A DNA stretch of 64,000 nucleotides, from positions 1,116,001 through 1,180,000 of the forward strand of contig NZ_CP049264.1 of NCBI RefSeq assembly GCF_003048875.2, in the 5' to 3' direction. Shown in pieces: positions 18,312-28,545 of the stretch (the first letter of the stretch is position 1; each line of letters begins with the position of its first letter). Made by a program: the position numbers and the translations under genes. This DNA comes from Campylobacter concisus (GTDB taxonomy: Bacteria; Campylobacterota; Campylobacteria; Campylobacterales; Campylobacteraceae). The notes below the pieces were generated by a model that had not been told where the DNA came from, searched no databases, and saw only the letters and a program-made list of their open reading frames with translations.

Positions 18312-19494
18312 AGTACTCTTTTAAAAAGGCTTCGGCCAGGTGAAACGAGCCAATTGCTAGGTAAATTTTGCCGTTTTTTGCCTCTTTTATATCGTTCATA
18401 TCGCTTGACTCAAACTCTCTATGCGAAATTTCAAGCTCGTTTAGTGCTTTATTTATAAGCTCTCCGCCAAGCTCCCTGCCCTCGCAGTGGTAGTGATAAA
18501 GTAGCACGTCCTCAATGGCTGGCTTTAGAGCTGCCAAAACTGCCTTGAAATCTTTATCTAAAAACGAGTTATAAACTAGTGTTAGTTTTTTGCCGCTAAA
18601 CTCTTCTTGGCTAAATTTCTTAGCTACAGCCTTAGCGCCAAGCTCGTTGTGACCGACATCCACGTATAAATTTGAAGCGATCTTTTCGCATCTACCTCGA
18701 AGCGATAAAGCACCAAGCCTTTTGATATCTATGCTACTATCTAAAATTTTAGCTGCGGCGTAGGCTAGAGTTAAATTTGAGCGCAAAAACTCTGGAAGAT
18801 TAAATTTATCTGCGTAGTTTGCGATCTCGTTTAAATTCTCTTTGGTCAAAATTTCTCTTGGAAAGCTCAGAGTTGTGCCTTTTTCGCTTGCGATCTCTTT
18901 TGCGATAGCCACACTTATCTCGTTCATCTCATCATTTAAAATAGCTCTTTTGCCCATAGCTTCAAATTTCGTTCGTGAAATTTCTTCTAAGCTATTGCCT
19001 AATATCGCCGTGTGGTCAAAGCCGATCGGAGTAAAGATGCTTAGCTCTTTTTCAAAGACATTTGTCGCATCCAGCACGCCGCCCATGCCAGCCTCGCAGA
19101 CAAAGTAGTCGCAGCCCTCAAAAAGCACCGCAGAAAGCAGCGTCATATACTCAAAATAGCTTGTTTTTATCTTGTATTCATCACTCAAAAGAGCTTGCAA
19201 ACGCTCGTGAGCTCTCTCTAAAATTTCATCGCTAGCGACCTCACCATTTAGCCAAAATCGCTCGTTAAATTTAAATATATGTGGGCTCGTGTAGTGGCCT
19301 ACTTTTGCGCCATTTTGGCTTAAAATTTGCGCTAAAAAGCGGCCTGTGCTACCTTTGCCATTTGTGCCGATGATGTGGATTATCTTAAAAGGCTTTAGAT
19401 GGCCTTTGATCGTATCGTAAGCTCTTATGATCCTGCCATAGTCGATCTCTTTGTAGTAAAGTGGCTTGCCATCAAGAAATTTCGCTAGGCTCAT
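18292..19494 (-). CDS. folC: Dihydrofolate synthase / folylpolyglutamate synthase
   Basis: FolC adds glutamate to dihydropteroate and to folates, an ATP-dependent Mur-ligase-like reaction. The P-loop is IIGTNGKGSTGRFL near residue 40; further blocks are GHYTSPH, EAGMGGVLDATN and IGFDHTAILGNSLEEI. The 400-residue length is normal. It overlaps the GGDEF gene by four bases and mfd by 20. Confidence 0.95.
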   Translation of the reverse strand: MSLAKFLDGKPLYYKEIDYGRIIRAYDTIKGHLKPFKIIHIIGTNGKGSTGRFLAQILSQNGAKVGHYTSPHIFKFNERFWLNGEVASDEILERAHERLQALLSDEYKIKTSYFEYMTLLSAVLFEGCDYFVCEAGMGGVLDATNVFEKELSIFTPIGFDHTAILGNSLEEISRTKFEAMGKRAILNDEMNEISVAIAKEIASEKGTTLSFPREILTKENLNEIANYADKFNLPEFLRSNLTLAYAAAKILDSSIDIKRLGALSLRGRCEKIASNLYVDVGHNELGAKAVAKKFSQEEFSGKKLTLVYNSFLDKDFKAVLAALKPAIEDVLLYHYHCEGRELGGELINKALNELEISHREFESSDMNDIKEAKNGKIYLAIGSFHLAEAFLKEYYASKGL

Positions 19495-21065
19495 TTTTCC
19501 TCGATTATCTTTGGCATGACTTGGTTTCTGCCGCCCTCTTTTGAAAGATAGAGCATCTTGTCAGCACCCTCAAGCGTCATAGTATCGCTTAAATTTGCAC
19601 TTCTTGTCGCCACACCAGAGCTAATGGTAACTTTGATGCGCTCGTTTTTATAGATAAATTTGAAATTTTCGATCATGCTTCTTAGCTTCTCGCCAAATCT
19701 AACACCATCTTTTAGGCTCGTACTTGGTAGCAAAATGACAAATTCCTCGCCACCATATCTACCGACAAAATCAACCTTTCTAGCATTTTTCTTAAGCACC
19801 TGAGCCACGGCTGAAAGTATCACGTCGCCAGCTTCGTGTCCGTAGGTGTCGTTTATCTTTTTAAAGAAGTCAATATCAACAAAGCAGATCGAATAGTCCG
19901 TGCCGTAACGTTTATAAGCCTCTTCGATACGCTGAATTTCACTCATCAAAGCTCTTTTTGTAGCCACTTTTGTTAAAAAGTCCTCTTTGCTCTCAAGCTT
20001 AGCAGCTTCAAGCTCTTTTTCTAGGCTAATAACCCTGTTTTGAAGCTCAGAAATGGTCGCTTGCTTGCTGTTCATCTCAAGGCCAAGCTCCTTACTCTCG
20101 ATCTCCAAGGCACCTGCGATCTCGATAAGCATGCTCTTTACATGATCGATGCTATTTGCATTTAAATTTACATTTTTAAGATCATTTTTGATGCTTTGCA
20201 CTTTAGCTGAGCTGCTTTGAGAGCTAGCTGCGATATCTGAAATCCTCTCGCCTATGCTTTGCAAGATGTTGTTTAATGAGCCAACTTTTTCGATGATCTC
20301 GGTTCTATCTTCTTCGATCCTGCGATCAACAAAACCTTTTATCTTATCTTGAAATTCTTTGCTATTTAGGCTTTGTGGATTTTGCTTTAAAACGCTTCTA
20401 ATGTTGCCAAGCTCCTCGCTAAGCTCCTTTGTGATAGAAGGCTCAAGAGCAAAATTTAAAAGCTCAACTAAAGCGTTTTCTTCGCCGCCCTCATTTTTTT
20501 GAGAGAGAAATTTCTCAAGTTCAGCACTCATCGTCTTTAGATCGTCAAAGTCTCTCACGCCGTAATATTTCAAAAAGTCCAAAAATTCAGTGTCGTAAGA
20601 GCTTACAAAGTCAAACCATTTAAGGCACATCTCTTCAAGATTTTTCTCATCATACCTTCTAGCAAGTAGCTGCATGCCCTGCTCTGCTAGAGCTTTTGCA
20701 TCTTTGTTGTGAAGCATAGAGATGGCTTGGAGGATTCTTCTTGCAAAGGCATTTAGTGACTTTAACTTTTTATCATCGACCACTTGGGCTGTGCCATTTT
20801 TAGCACCATGAGAGAGCCTAGCAGTCATAAAAGCTACAAACTCATCAACCGTTTTTATATGAAGGCTTATAGCTTGCGCTTTATAGTCATCACCAAGCCT
20901 TGAGATATATTTTTCTATCTTTTTGCTCTCTTCGGTAGTAAAGCCATATTTTTTAGAAATTTCATTATAAACTTCGGTGTAATTTTCTGGCGTTAGCATC
21001 AAATGGCGATCTTTTATCTCGCTCAAGGCCTCCTTGACTATTTGACTAACGGTTACTGCTGCCAT
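19491..21065 (-). CDS. GGDEF-domain diguanylate cyclase with long N-terminal helical region
   Basis: The C-terminal domain (about residues 355-524) has the active-site signature RYGGEEF and the metal/substrate block FVDIDFFKKINDTYGHEAGD, so synthesis of cyclic di-GMP is expected. An inhibitory I-site RxxD (RKVD) lies five residues before GGEEF, so product feedback is likely. The first 350 residues are mostly helical with a coiled coil just before the GGDEF domain, and have no membrane segment; this is presumably a cytoplasmic sensor or localisation module. The start has an AAGGAT site and overlaps lptE by 20 bases. Confidence 0.9.
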   Translation of the reverse strand: MAAVTVSQIVKEALSEIKDRHLMLTPENYTEVYNEISKKYGFTTEESKKIEKYISRLGDDYKAQAISLHIKTVDEFVAFMTARLSHGAKNGTAQVVDDKKLKSLNAFARRILQAISMLHNKDAKALAEQGMQLLARRYDEKNLEEMCLKWFDFVSSYDTEFLDFLKYYGVRDFDDLKTMSAELEKFLSQKNEGGEENALVELLNFALEPSITKELSEELGNIRSVLKQNPQSLNSKEFQDKIKGFVDRRIEEDRTEIIEKVGSLNNILQSIGERISDIAASSQSSSAKVQSIKNDLKNVNLNANSIDHVKSMLIEIAGALEIESKELGLEMNSKQATISELQNRVISLEKELEAAKLESKEDFLTKVATKRALMSEIQRIEEAYKRYGTDYSICFVDIDFFKKINDTYGHEAGDVILSAVAQVLKKNARKVDFVGRYGGEEFVILLPSTSLKDGVRFGEKLRSMIENFKFIYKNERIKVTISSGVATRSANLSDTMTLEGADKMLYLSKEGGRNQVMPKIIEEK

Positions 21066-21585
21066 TTTTATATCCTTTTACAGCTAAATTTGCGATGTAC
21101 TCATCAAACGCCTCTTTTGAGGCCTCTTTTATGGCTTCATACTTTTGAGTATCGCTAATAACACTATCTGCGTATCTTACGCTCTTTTGACGTCTTGCCA
21201 CACTAAAATCATACTCGCCAGTAGCAGGTATATCTATGACACGACCATCTTTAAATTTGGTTTTATAGTTTAGAGTTAAAAGAGCTTTATAAGATGTGAT
21301 ATAGCCATATTCATCATAGATGATTGCCTCGTAATTTAAACTTTTTACCGAAACTATTATCGAAGTATCAGCGCTATCTTTGCTTGATAGTGATTTATGC
21401 AGCCTTGCGACCATGCCCTCTTTTACTGCATCTTTTATCCAGACACTATTTTTTGGCTCTTCTTTGCTGATGATAACATCAACATAAACTCTATCTCCAA
21501 CCAAATCCTGCGAGATCTTTGAAACTGGTTTATAGCCACATCCGCAGATAAATATAGCAATAAAAAACGCTAAAAAATATCTCAA
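21046..21585 (-). CDS. lptE: LPS-assembly lipoprotein LptE-like
   Basis: The 179-residue protein has a signal peptide with the lipobox IFICGC (Cys15-Cys17 region) followed by YKPVS, as in the GYHL/GYKP start of LptE proteins. The rest is an alpha/beta domain (VGDRVYVDVIISKEEPKN, ...). LptE plugs the LptD barrel that places LPS/LOS in the outer leaflet. Sequence conservation in this family is low, so the call rests on the lipobox context, size and its fixed place behind leuS in Campylobacter. It starts three bases after leuS. Confidence 0.8.
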   Translation of the reverse strand: MRYFLAFFIAIFICGCGYKPVSKISQDLVGDRVYVDVIISKEEPKNSVWIKDAVKEGMVARLHKSLSSKDSADTSIIVSVKSLNYEAIIYDEYGYITSYKALLTLNYKTKFKDGRVIDIPATGEYDFSVARRQKSVRYADSVISDTQKYEAIKEASKEAFDEYIANLAVKGYKNGSSNR

Positions 21586-21588
21586 AAT

Positions 21589-24054
21589 TTATCCTTTAAT
21601 GACAAAATTTACTAATTTGCCTTTTATATAAATCTCTTTTAAAATTTCTTTTCCCTCAAGCCACTTAGCCACATTTTGCTTAGCTTGTTTTAAAATTTCA
21701 CTCTCACTTTCGCTTGCTGCTACTTCAAACTCAGCCCTTTTTTTGCCATTAACTGTAACTGCAAGAGCGATGCTATCTTTTACAAAGACCTCTTCTTTTA
21801 CAGCTATCTTTGTGAAATTTTTTCTGCCAAAAAGCTCTTCGCTAAGCTCATTTGCGATATGCGGCACGATAGGCTCTAGTAAATTTAAGATGATGAAAAA
21901 GCCCTCAGCATTTACGTTCTCATTATCCTGCGCATTTATAGCGTTTAGTGCCTCCATGCAAGCAGCGATTAAAGTGTTAAAAGCAAATGTATCGCCAAAA
22001 ACCTCGGTTGATTTTTTAAGTGCTTCATAAATTTTAAGCCTTGCAAATTTCTCATCTTTATTTAGACTTTCATGATCTATCTCAGGCAGTTTATCTATCT
22101 TTTTGATAGTTTGCGCCTTCTCCCAAAGCCTATTTAAAAACCTAAATGCGCCCTCAACTGCGCTGTCGTTCCACTCAAGCTCTTTTTGAGGAGGAGCAGC
22201 AAATAGGATAAATAGCCTTGCCGTATCAGCGCCGTATCTATTTATGATATCATCAGGATCTACGACGTTGCCCTTGCTTTTACTCATCTTTTTGCCATCT
22301 TTTAAGACCATGCCTTGAGTTAGTAAATTTTCAAACGGCTCATCGTCTCTTAGATAGCCAAGGTCTCTTAAGACCTTTTGGAAAAATCTAGCGTATAAAA
22401 GGTGTAATATCGCATGCTCGATACCGCCGATATACTGATCTACATTCATCCAATAATTCACGCTCTTTTCATCAAGTGCTTTTTGCTCCCAACTCTTCTC
22501 ATCACTTGCAAATCTAGCAAAATACCAGCTACTCTCTACGAATGTATCCATCGTATCAGTCTCTCTGATCGCGTCTTGGCCACATTTTGGACACTTTGTA
22601 AATTTCCAAGTTGGATGTTTATCAAGTGGGTTGCCCTCGCCTGTGATCTTTACATCTTCAGGCAGTGCGATAGGTAAATTTTCCTCTTTTTCAGGCACTA
22701 CGCCGCAGCATTTGCAGTGCACGACAGGTATCGGCGCACCCCAGTATCTTTGGCGAGAAATTCCCCAGTCTCTTAGTTTGTAGTTTGTGATCCTTTTGCC
22801 AAGGCCATCTTTTTCAAATTTCTCTATTATAAAGCTTTTGGCATCCTCTGAGCTAAGGCCGTTTATAAGCTCAGAATTTATAGCAACTCCGTATTCTGAG
22901 TACGCCTTAGAGCCGTCATTTTCACCCTCAAGCGGCTTTACGACTGGTTTTATAGGTAGATTAAATTTGTTTGCAAACTCGAAGTCTCTTTGATCATGAG
23001 CAGGAACAGCCATGATAGCGCCACTGCCGTAGTCAGCTAGGATGAAATTTGCAACCCAAACTGGGATCTTTTCATTTGTGAGTGGGTGAACGACGTAAAT
23101 TCCTAAAAATTCTCCATCTTTATCACTTGCTTGACGCTCTCTTGGGCTTTGATTAAGTATTGCTTTTATCTTTGCTTTTTTGCTTTCATCAAATTTATCA
23201 CTTTCGAGAAGCGCTTTTACGATAGGATGCTCTGGCGCAAGAGCTGTGTAGCTAACGCCGTAAATCGTATCAGGTCTTGTTGTAAAGACCTCAAAACCAT
23301 CAAATTTACCGCCCAAAGTCTCTTTTGATGCCTCATCAAGGCTAAATTTAAACTCCAAGCCGTAGCTTCTGCCGATCCAGTTTTCTTGCATTGTGATGAC
23401 TTGATTTGGCCATTTGCCTTCAAGTAGTTTTAGATCTTCAAGTAGCTCGCTAGCGTATTTTGTGATATTGAAGTAATATCCTGGAAGCTCTTTTTGCACA
23501 ACATCATTACCGCATCTCCAACATTTTCCGTCTTCAACCTGCTCGTTTGCAAGCACGGTTTGATCGTACTCACACCAGTTTACGATGGCATTTTTTCTAT
23601 AAACAAGTCCTTTTTCAAACATCTTTATAAAAAAGCTTTGCTCCCACTTTGTGTAAAGTGGGTCAGATGTAGCTAAAATTCTCTTTTTAGAAAACGAAAA
23701 ACCAAGGCTTGCAAGCTCCTTTTTCATATAGTCGATATTTTCGTAAGTCCAAATTTTAGGGTGAATTTTATGTTTTATGGCTGCATTTTCAGCTGGCATA
23801 CCAAAGCTATCAAAGCCGATAGGATGAAGTACGTTAAAACCGCTTTTTCTATATGATCTAGCCAGCGCATCGCCGATAGAGTAGTTTCTCACATGTCCCA
23901 TGTGTATGCGTCCGCTTGGATACGGAAACATACTTAGGATATATTTTTTTGGCAAGCTTAGATCGTCTTTTGGTTCAAATTCCTCATTTTTATCCCAAAT
24001 TTCTTGCCATTTTTTTTCTATCTTTAAAGGCTCATATTTTCTCTTCTCAGCCAT
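21589..24054 (-). CDS. leuS: Leucyl-tRNA synthetase
   Basis: This class I synthetase charges tRNA-Leu. The 821-residue protein contains the HIGH-type motif (HMGHVRNY, near residue 52), the CP1 editing domain with TTRPDTIYG, a zinc-like cluster (CKCCG and CPKCG) and the KMSKSKGN motif. Length is normal for bacterial LeuRS. It lies between the DUF6394 gene and lptE, separated by eight and three bases. Confidence 0.98.
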   Translation of the reverse strand: MAEKRKYEPLKIEKKWQEIWDKNEEFEPKDDLSLPKKYILSMFPYPSGRIHMGHVRNYSIGDALARSYRKSGFNVLHPIGFDSFGMPAENAAIKHKIHPKIWTYENIDYMKKELASLGFSFSKKRILATSDPLYTKWEQSFFIKMFEKGLVYRKNAIVNWCEYDQTVLANEQVEDGKCWRCGNDVVQKELPGYYFNITKYASELLEDLKLLEGKWPNQVITMQENWIGRSYGLEFKFSLDEASKETLGGKFDGFEVFTTRPDTIYGVSYTALAPEHPIVKALLESDKFDESKKAKIKAILNQSPRERQASDKDGEFLGIYVVHPLTNEKIPVWVANFILADYGSGAIMAVPAHDQRDFEFANKFNLPIKPVVKPLEGENDGSKAYSEYGVAINSELINGLSSEDAKSFIIEKFEKDGLGKRITNYKLRDWGISRQRYWGAPIPVVHCKCCGVVPEKEENLPIALPEDVKITGEGNPLDKHPTWKFTKCPKCGQDAIRETDTMDTFVESSWYFARFASDEKSWEQKALDEKSVNYWMNVDQYIGGIEHAILHLLYARFFQKVLRDLGYLRDDEPFENLLTQGMVLKDGKKMSKSKGNVVDPDDIINRYGADTARLFILFAAPPQKELEWNDSAVEGAFRFLNRLWEKAQTIKKIDKLPEIDHESLNKDEKFARLKIYEALKKSTEVFGDTFAFNTLIAACMEALNAINAQDNENVNAEGFFIILNLLEPIVPHIANELSEELFGRKNFTKIAVKEEVFVKDSIALAVTVNGKKRAEFEVAASESESEILKQAKQNVAKWLEGKEILKEIYIKGKLVNFVIKG

Positions 24055-24062
24055 TTTTTCTC

Positions 24063-24401
24063 CTAAAATTCTTCTTGTGATTTGCTTGATTCTATTAATA
24101 CCAAGGCTAGTGAAAATATATTTGCAATGACTGCGCCAATAGCTAATGAATAGCTAAGAGTTGCATTTTCAGATACTTGCAAAATAACAAAAGCTGGTAT
24201 AAGGTGCAAATCAGCAACCAGCGAGCTTGCAAAAAGCTCAGCTGATAGTAAATTTTTAACGCCAATCTTAAGTAGCGTAGAAACTAAATTTATACTAGCT
24301 GCCACAAAAAGGGCGATCTCGTTTTTATCATATAAAAACTCCGCCGTAGTCGTAAGACTCATCAACGCAAAAAATATGTAGATAACTTTTCCCCAGTTCA
24401 T
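24063..24401 (-). CDS. DUF6394-family membrane protein
   Basis: A 112-residue protein with about four predicted membrane helices (near 5-20, 28-45, 55-76 and 83-104) and almost no soluble part. It matches my recollection of DUF6394, a family conserved behind secF in Campylobacterota. Its function is unknown. Position between secF (9-base gap) and leuS suggests an envelope or translocon-accessory role, which is inference. Confidence 0.8.
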   Translation of the reverse strand: MNWGKVIYIFFALMSLTTTAEFLYDKNEIALFVAASINLVSTLLKIGVKNLLSAELFASSLVADLHLIPAFVILQVSENATLSYSLAIGAVIANIFSLALVLIESSKSQEEF

Positions 24402-24410
24402 TATCCCTCC

Positions 24411-25382
24411 TTACACAACGCCTTTTTCAAACATAGCACGTTCTTTATCACGCTCTTTTTTGATCCTTTGCTTCTCAGCCTCTCTAGCTCTAAAATGCTC
24501 GATGCTAAATTTAAACCAGATAAGAAATGGTGATGAGATGTAGATCGAGCTGATCGTTCCTATAACTATACCAACGATAAGAATAAATGAAAATCCATGT
24601 ATCATATCTCCGCCAAACAAAAATAGCACAACAACAGTCATCATCGTAGTGGCTGAAGTTAGGATAGTTCTTGAAAGTGTGGCTGAGACTGACTCGTTGA
24701 TAACGCCCTCGATATCGGTTCTCTTGCTCTCTTTGATGCCTTCTCTGATCCTATCAAAAATGATGATCGTATCGTTTAGCGAGTAGCCAAGCACCGTTAA
24801 TACAGCCGCTAGTGTGTCCAAATTTACATCGATATCAAATAGCGAAATAGCGCCAACAGTTATAACGATATCGTGAATTTCAGTTGCGATCGCAGCTAGC
24901 GCAAAACGCCATTCAAATCTAAATGTGATATAAAGAAGCACACCAATTAGTGAAATTCCAAGAGCCATCAAGCCCTTTTGCCTAAGCTCGTCACCAACCT
25001 TTGGACCAACGATATCAACACGTCTTACTTCAAAATTTCCAGTATCTTTTAAAATTTGCTTTATCTCAGTGCCGATGTCACCAGTTAAATTTGAACTTGA
25101 TCCTGAAAATCTAATAACAGCCTCATCTTCGCTTCCAAACTCAGTAACAGAGGCGTTTTTAAGCACTTCATTTGTGCCAAAAGCGTCGCGAATTTTATCA
25201 AGCGGCGCCTTGGTGTCGTATTTTAGCTGGATAAGCGTACCACCAGAAAAATCGATGCCGTAGTTTAGACCCTTTGTTGCAAGTAAAAAGATCGAACCAA
25301 CAAATAAAAATATAGAAAATGCGAGTGACACAAATCTAAACCGCATAAAATCATAAACTTTTGCCTTAGTAAAAATTTGCAT
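24411..25382 (-). CDS. secF: Protein translocase subunit SecF
   Basis: SecF works with SecD to pull proteins across the inner membrane using the proton motive force. The 323-residue product has a first membrane helix, the periplasmic loop starting at GIDFSGGTLIQLKY, then five clustered helices with GYSLNDTIIIFDRIRE and SATLSRTILTS. It starts two bases after secD ends. Confidence 0.97.
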   Translation of the reverse strand: MQIFTKAKVYDFMRFRFVSLAFSIFLFVGSIFLLATKGLNYGIDFSGGTLIQLKYDTKAPLDKIRDAFGTNEVLKNASVTEFGSEDEAVIRFSGSSSNLTGDIGTEIKQILKDTGNFEVRRVDIVGPKVGDELRQKGLMALGISLIGVLLYITFRFEWRFALAAIATEIHDIVITVGAISLFDIDVNLDTLAAVLTVLGYSLNDTIIIFDRIREGIKESKRTDIEGVINESVSATLSRTILTSATTMMTVVVLFLFGGDMIHGFSFILIVGIVIGTISSIYISSPFLIWFKFSIEHFRAREAEKQRIKKERDKERAMFEKGVV

Positions 25383-25384
25383 CC

Positions 25385-26965
25385 CTAGCTCCTTTTATAA
25401 CCAAACCAAAGTCTGGTATTTCCGCTTTTTTCTATCTTGTCCATGACTGCATCAAACATGCCATGTGTGCCTAAAATGGCCGTTAGCATCGAAGCCATGA
25501 TACCTATCGCCATTGTCACAGCAAAGCCTTTAACTGGACCAGTGCCATAAGCATAGAGCACTGCAACTGTGATGATGGTAGTTAAGTTTGAATCAATAAT
25601 CGCACTCATAGCGTGCTCATATCCCTTTTGGACAGCTGTCCTTATCGCCACGCCTTCACGTAAAAGCTCACGGATACGCTCATTTATGATGACGTTTGCA
25701 TCAACTGCCATACCAATCGTTAGCACGATACCAGCCATACCTGGCAGAGTAAGCGTCGCTCCAAAAAGCGCCATAACAGCGACTAAAATAACGACGTCTG
25801 CAACTAGCGCAATATTTGCAAAAATTCCAGAAATTCCATAATAAACTAGCATAAATAGCACTACTAAAATAGATCCAGCAGCAAGAGCTACCATGCTTTG
25901 GTTTATACTCTCTTGTCCTAAAGATGGACCGACACTTCTTTTTTCTAGCATCTTAACAGGTGCTAAAAGTGCGCCACTTCTAAGCGCGATCGCTACGTCG
26001 TGAGCCTCATCAAGTGTAAAGCCACCACTGATCTGGCCGCTGCCGCCACCTATTCTTTCATTTATAACTGGAGCTGAATATACCTTACCATCAAGCACGA
26101 TAGCAAGCCTTTTACCGACATTTGCACCAGTAAAATCACCAAAAATTCTAGCACCTTCTGAATTTAGTGTGAAATTTATGATCGGTAGGTTATTTTGCTG
26201 AGAAAATGCAACCTTTGCGTCAGTTAGCATCGAGCCATCAAGCACTGGGATATTTTTAACGACATATTTTACGCGGTCATTTTTAGCATCTTTAAAGATC
26301 ACGTCACCATAGCTTTCAGCCTCGGCCTCGCTCATGGTATTAGCCTGATCTTGTCTTTTGTCATCAACTGCCATAAGCTGCAAGTGAGCAGCCTTTGCGA
26401 TAAGATCTCTCGCTCTTTGCTCGTCCTCTTCGGTTTTTATGCCAGGAAGCTCGACTAGGATATTATCTTTGCCTTGTCTAGCGACTGTTGGCTCAGCTAG
26501 ACCAAACTGATCAAGCCTGTTTCTAATGGTCTCAACAGCTTGCGAGATCGCATACTCGATCGTATCAAGCCTCTCTTGCTCTGTAAGAGTGATGTGATAG
26601 TTTAGACCATCTTTTTTGATATTAAGCCCTTTTATCTCAGCAAGCGCTTTATCAACCTTTGGAGCCTCGTCACTATCAAGTAGCGCAAAATCAACACTAT
26701 CTTCTTTTATCTTAAATTTATCAATGAGCACATCTTCTTTTTTGGCATAATAATTTATGCTTCCAGCGATTGACTTGATCTTAGAGTGGATGGCTTCGTT
26801 AGTTTCAACACCAAGAAGCATATGAAGACCACCTTGAAGGTCAAGTCCTAGCGAAATTTTAGCTCCGCTTTGGGTCTGAAAGAAAGATGGCACCGAAAAG
26901 CCAAAACCAAAAACCAAGGCCAATATTAATATAATCAGCCTATATGTAACTCTTGCGTTACGCAT
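25385..26965 (-). CDS. secD: Protein translocase subunit SecD
   Basis: SecD is the larger partner of SecF. The 526-residue protein shows an N-terminal membrane helix, the signature LGLDLQGGLHMLL, a large periplasmic domain with IRNRLDQFGLAEP and VELPGI, and a C-terminal helical bundle containing GMAVDANVIINERIREE-type sequence. Its ATG overlaps the yajC stop by one base (TAATG). Confidence 0.97.
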   Translation of the reverse strand: MRNARVTYRLIILILALVFGFGFSVPSFFQTQSGAKISLGLDLQGGLHMLLGVETNEAIHSKIKSIAGSINYYAKKEDVLIDKFKIKEDSVDFALLDSDEAPKVDKALAEIKGLNIKKDGLNYHITLTEQERLDTIEYAISQAVETIRNRLDQFGLAEPTVARQGKDNILVELPGIKTEEDEQRARDLIAKAAHLQLMAVDDKRQDQANTMSEAEAESYGDVIFKDAKNDRVKYVVKNIPVLDGSMLTDAKVAFSQQNNLPIINFTLNSEGARIFGDFTGANVGKRLAIVLDGKVYSAPVINERIGGGSGQISGGFTLDEAHDVAIALRSGALLAPVKMLEKRSVGPSLGQESINQSMVALAAGSILVVLFMLVYYGISGIFANIALVADVVILVAVMALFGATLTLPGMAGIVLTIGMAVDANVIINERIRELLREGVAIRTAVQKGYEHAMSAIIDSNLTTIITVAVLYAYGTGPVKGFAVTMAIGIMASMLTAILGTHGMFDAVMDKIEKSGNTRLWFGYKRS

Positions 26966-27237
26966 TATTTATCTTCGATCTTTTTAGCTACAAACTCGCG
27001 TGCTATACGAACGATTACATCATCGTTAAGTTTAACTTTGATAAAATCATTTTCGGCTTTAATCACTTCGCATATAAGTCCGCCATTAGTTACTATCTTA
27101 TCGCCTTTGTCAAGAGCTGCAAGCATTGCTGCGTGGGCTTTTTGTTGTTTTTGTTGAGGTCTGATAACCAAAAAGTAAAATATGGCGAAAAGCACAACAA
27201 GAGGTAGTAATGATGTTAAAAAATCAGCGTTTTGCAT
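26965..27237 (-). CDS. yajC: Preprotein translocase accessory subunit YajC
   Basis: YajC is a small single-pass protein of the SecDF-YajC complex. The 90-residue product has one membrane helix (about residues 8-24), the hallmark FLVIRPQQKQQKAH, and a small C-terminal domain with GDKIVTNGGLICEV. It is the first gene of the long minus-strand operon that reaches magIII. Its 5' end overlaps the divergent lnt open frame. Confidence 0.95.
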   Translation of the reverse strand: MQNADFLTSLLPLVVLFAIFYFLVIRPQQKQQKAHAAMLAALDKGDKIVTNGGLICEVIKAENDFIKVKLNDDVIVRIAREFVAKKIEDK

Positions 27238-28505
27238 GGATTTCCTTATTTGTAAGATTTTTAAATGGACATTTTAGCACTAAAATTATAATAAAAGCCT
27301 TTGTCGGTGCTTTTTTGCTTTCTAATTTCATTTTTTTAGCCATGGCTGAAAATCAAATTTTAAATTTCATCTCACCTTTTCTCACGCTAGCTGGAATTTA
27401 CATAGTCATAAATTTAAGCAGGGCTGGATTTTTCGCAGCTGGATTTTTCACTGGAATTTTGTGGTTTTACTGGATCGGCTTTAGCTTTATCTACTATGAG
27501 CTTGTCTGGCTTATCCCATTTGTCATCCTCTTTGTAGCCCTTGTTTATGGACTTTTGTTTTGGATAGCCTCTTTTCCAAGCTTTGTGGCACTAAGAGCCG
27601 TTTTGCTATTTTTAATAAGCTACGTGCATCCATTTGGCTTTAATTGGTTTAACCTTGAAGCAACGCTTGTTTTAGGCGCTTTTGAACCAAGCACGAGAGG
27701 GCTTATATTTATATTTTTAGCAGCTATTTCTTTGAGTTTAAAAGGTAAAATTTTAAAATTTATCCTAGCTTTTATCTGCCTGATCGCAGCTTTGCAGTTT
27801 AAAAGTAACGAGGCAAAGACTCTGCCATTTGACGTGGAGCTAGTAAATACCAATGTCGCTCAAAGAGTGCGCTGGGATAAAAGCTTGCGCATGAAATTTA
27901 CAAATGAAAATTTAGACATGATAAGTAACGCCATAGCCGAGCAAAAACGTCTCATCGTGCTTCCAGAGAGTGCGTTTCCACTATTTATGACAAATGAGCC
28001 ACTGCTTGTTGATGAGCTAAAAGAGCTTTCAAAACAGATAACTATCGTAGCTGGCGCGCTTGCTTATGAAAATAAGCAAATTTATAACTCTGCATTTTTG
28101 TTTCAATATGGCGCCCTTAGACGAATGGATAAGAAATTTTTAGTGCCATTTGGAGAAGAAATTCCTCTGCCAAAATTTATGCAAGATGCGGTAAATAAGC
28201 TATTTTTTGGCGGAGCTAGCGACTTTAAGAAGGCGGAAAATTTTAGTGACTATGAGATAGACGGGGTTAAAATAAGAAATGCTATCTGCTATGAGGCAAC
28301 AAGAGAGGAGCTTTATAAGGGCGAATTTGACGTGGTCGTGGCTATCACAAACAACGGCTGGTTTGTGCCAAGTAGCGAACCTGTGTTTCAAAGACTACTT
28401 ATAAAACACCTTGCTACAAAGTATAATAAAGCGGTCTATCACAGCGTAAATGGCTCAAAAAGTGAGATAATAAAGCCTAAAAAAGCGTTTTGGGATGAGT
28501 TTTAA
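27210..28505 (+). CDS. lnt: Apolipoprotein N-acyltransferase
   Basis: Lnt adds the third acyl chain to lipoproteins at the outer face of the inner membrane. The protein has N-terminal membrane helices and a nitrilase-type domain with the Glu-Lys-Cys triad visible as LPESAFP, MDKKFLVPFGEEIP and ICYEAT. At 431 residues it is shorter than E. coli Lnt (512) but normal for Campylobacter. The start is uncertain: the ATG at 27210 lies inside yajC on the other strand, while a TATAAT-bearing palindrome at about 27285 could serve a shorter product starting at ATG 27342. Confidence 0.9.
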   Translation: MMLKNQRFAWISLFVRFLNGHFSTKIIIKAFVGAFLLSNFIFLAMAENQILNFISPFLTLAGIYIVINLSRAGFFAAGFFTGILWFYWIGFSFIYYELVWLIPFVILFVALVYGLLFWIASFPSFVALRAVLLFLISYVHPFGFNWFNLEATLVLGAFEPSTRGLIFIFLAAISLSLKGKILKFILAFICLIAALQFKSNEAKTLPFDVELVNTNVAQRVRWDKSLRMKFTNENLDMISNAIAEQKRLIVLPESAFPLFMTNEPLLVDELKELSKQITIVAGALAYENKQIYNSAFLFQYGALRRMDKKFLVPFGEEIPLPKFMQDAVNKLFFGGASDFKKAENFSDYEIDGVKIRNAICYEATREELYKGEFDVVVAITNNGWFVPSSEPVFQRLLIKHLATKYNKAVYHSVNGSKSEIIKPKKAFWDEF

Positions 28506-28514
28506 AAGAAATTT

Positions 28515-28543
28515 AAAGTGGCTTTAGATAAAGCCACTTTTTT
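28515..28543. terminator. Bidirectional terminator between lnt and metK
   Basis: An 11-pair stem (AAAGTGGCTTT / AAAGCCACTTT) with an AGAT loop is followed by T residues on the plus strand and, reading the other way, by a T-rich tract. It lies exactly between two convergent stops. Confidence 0.9.
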
Positions 28544-28545
28544 GA

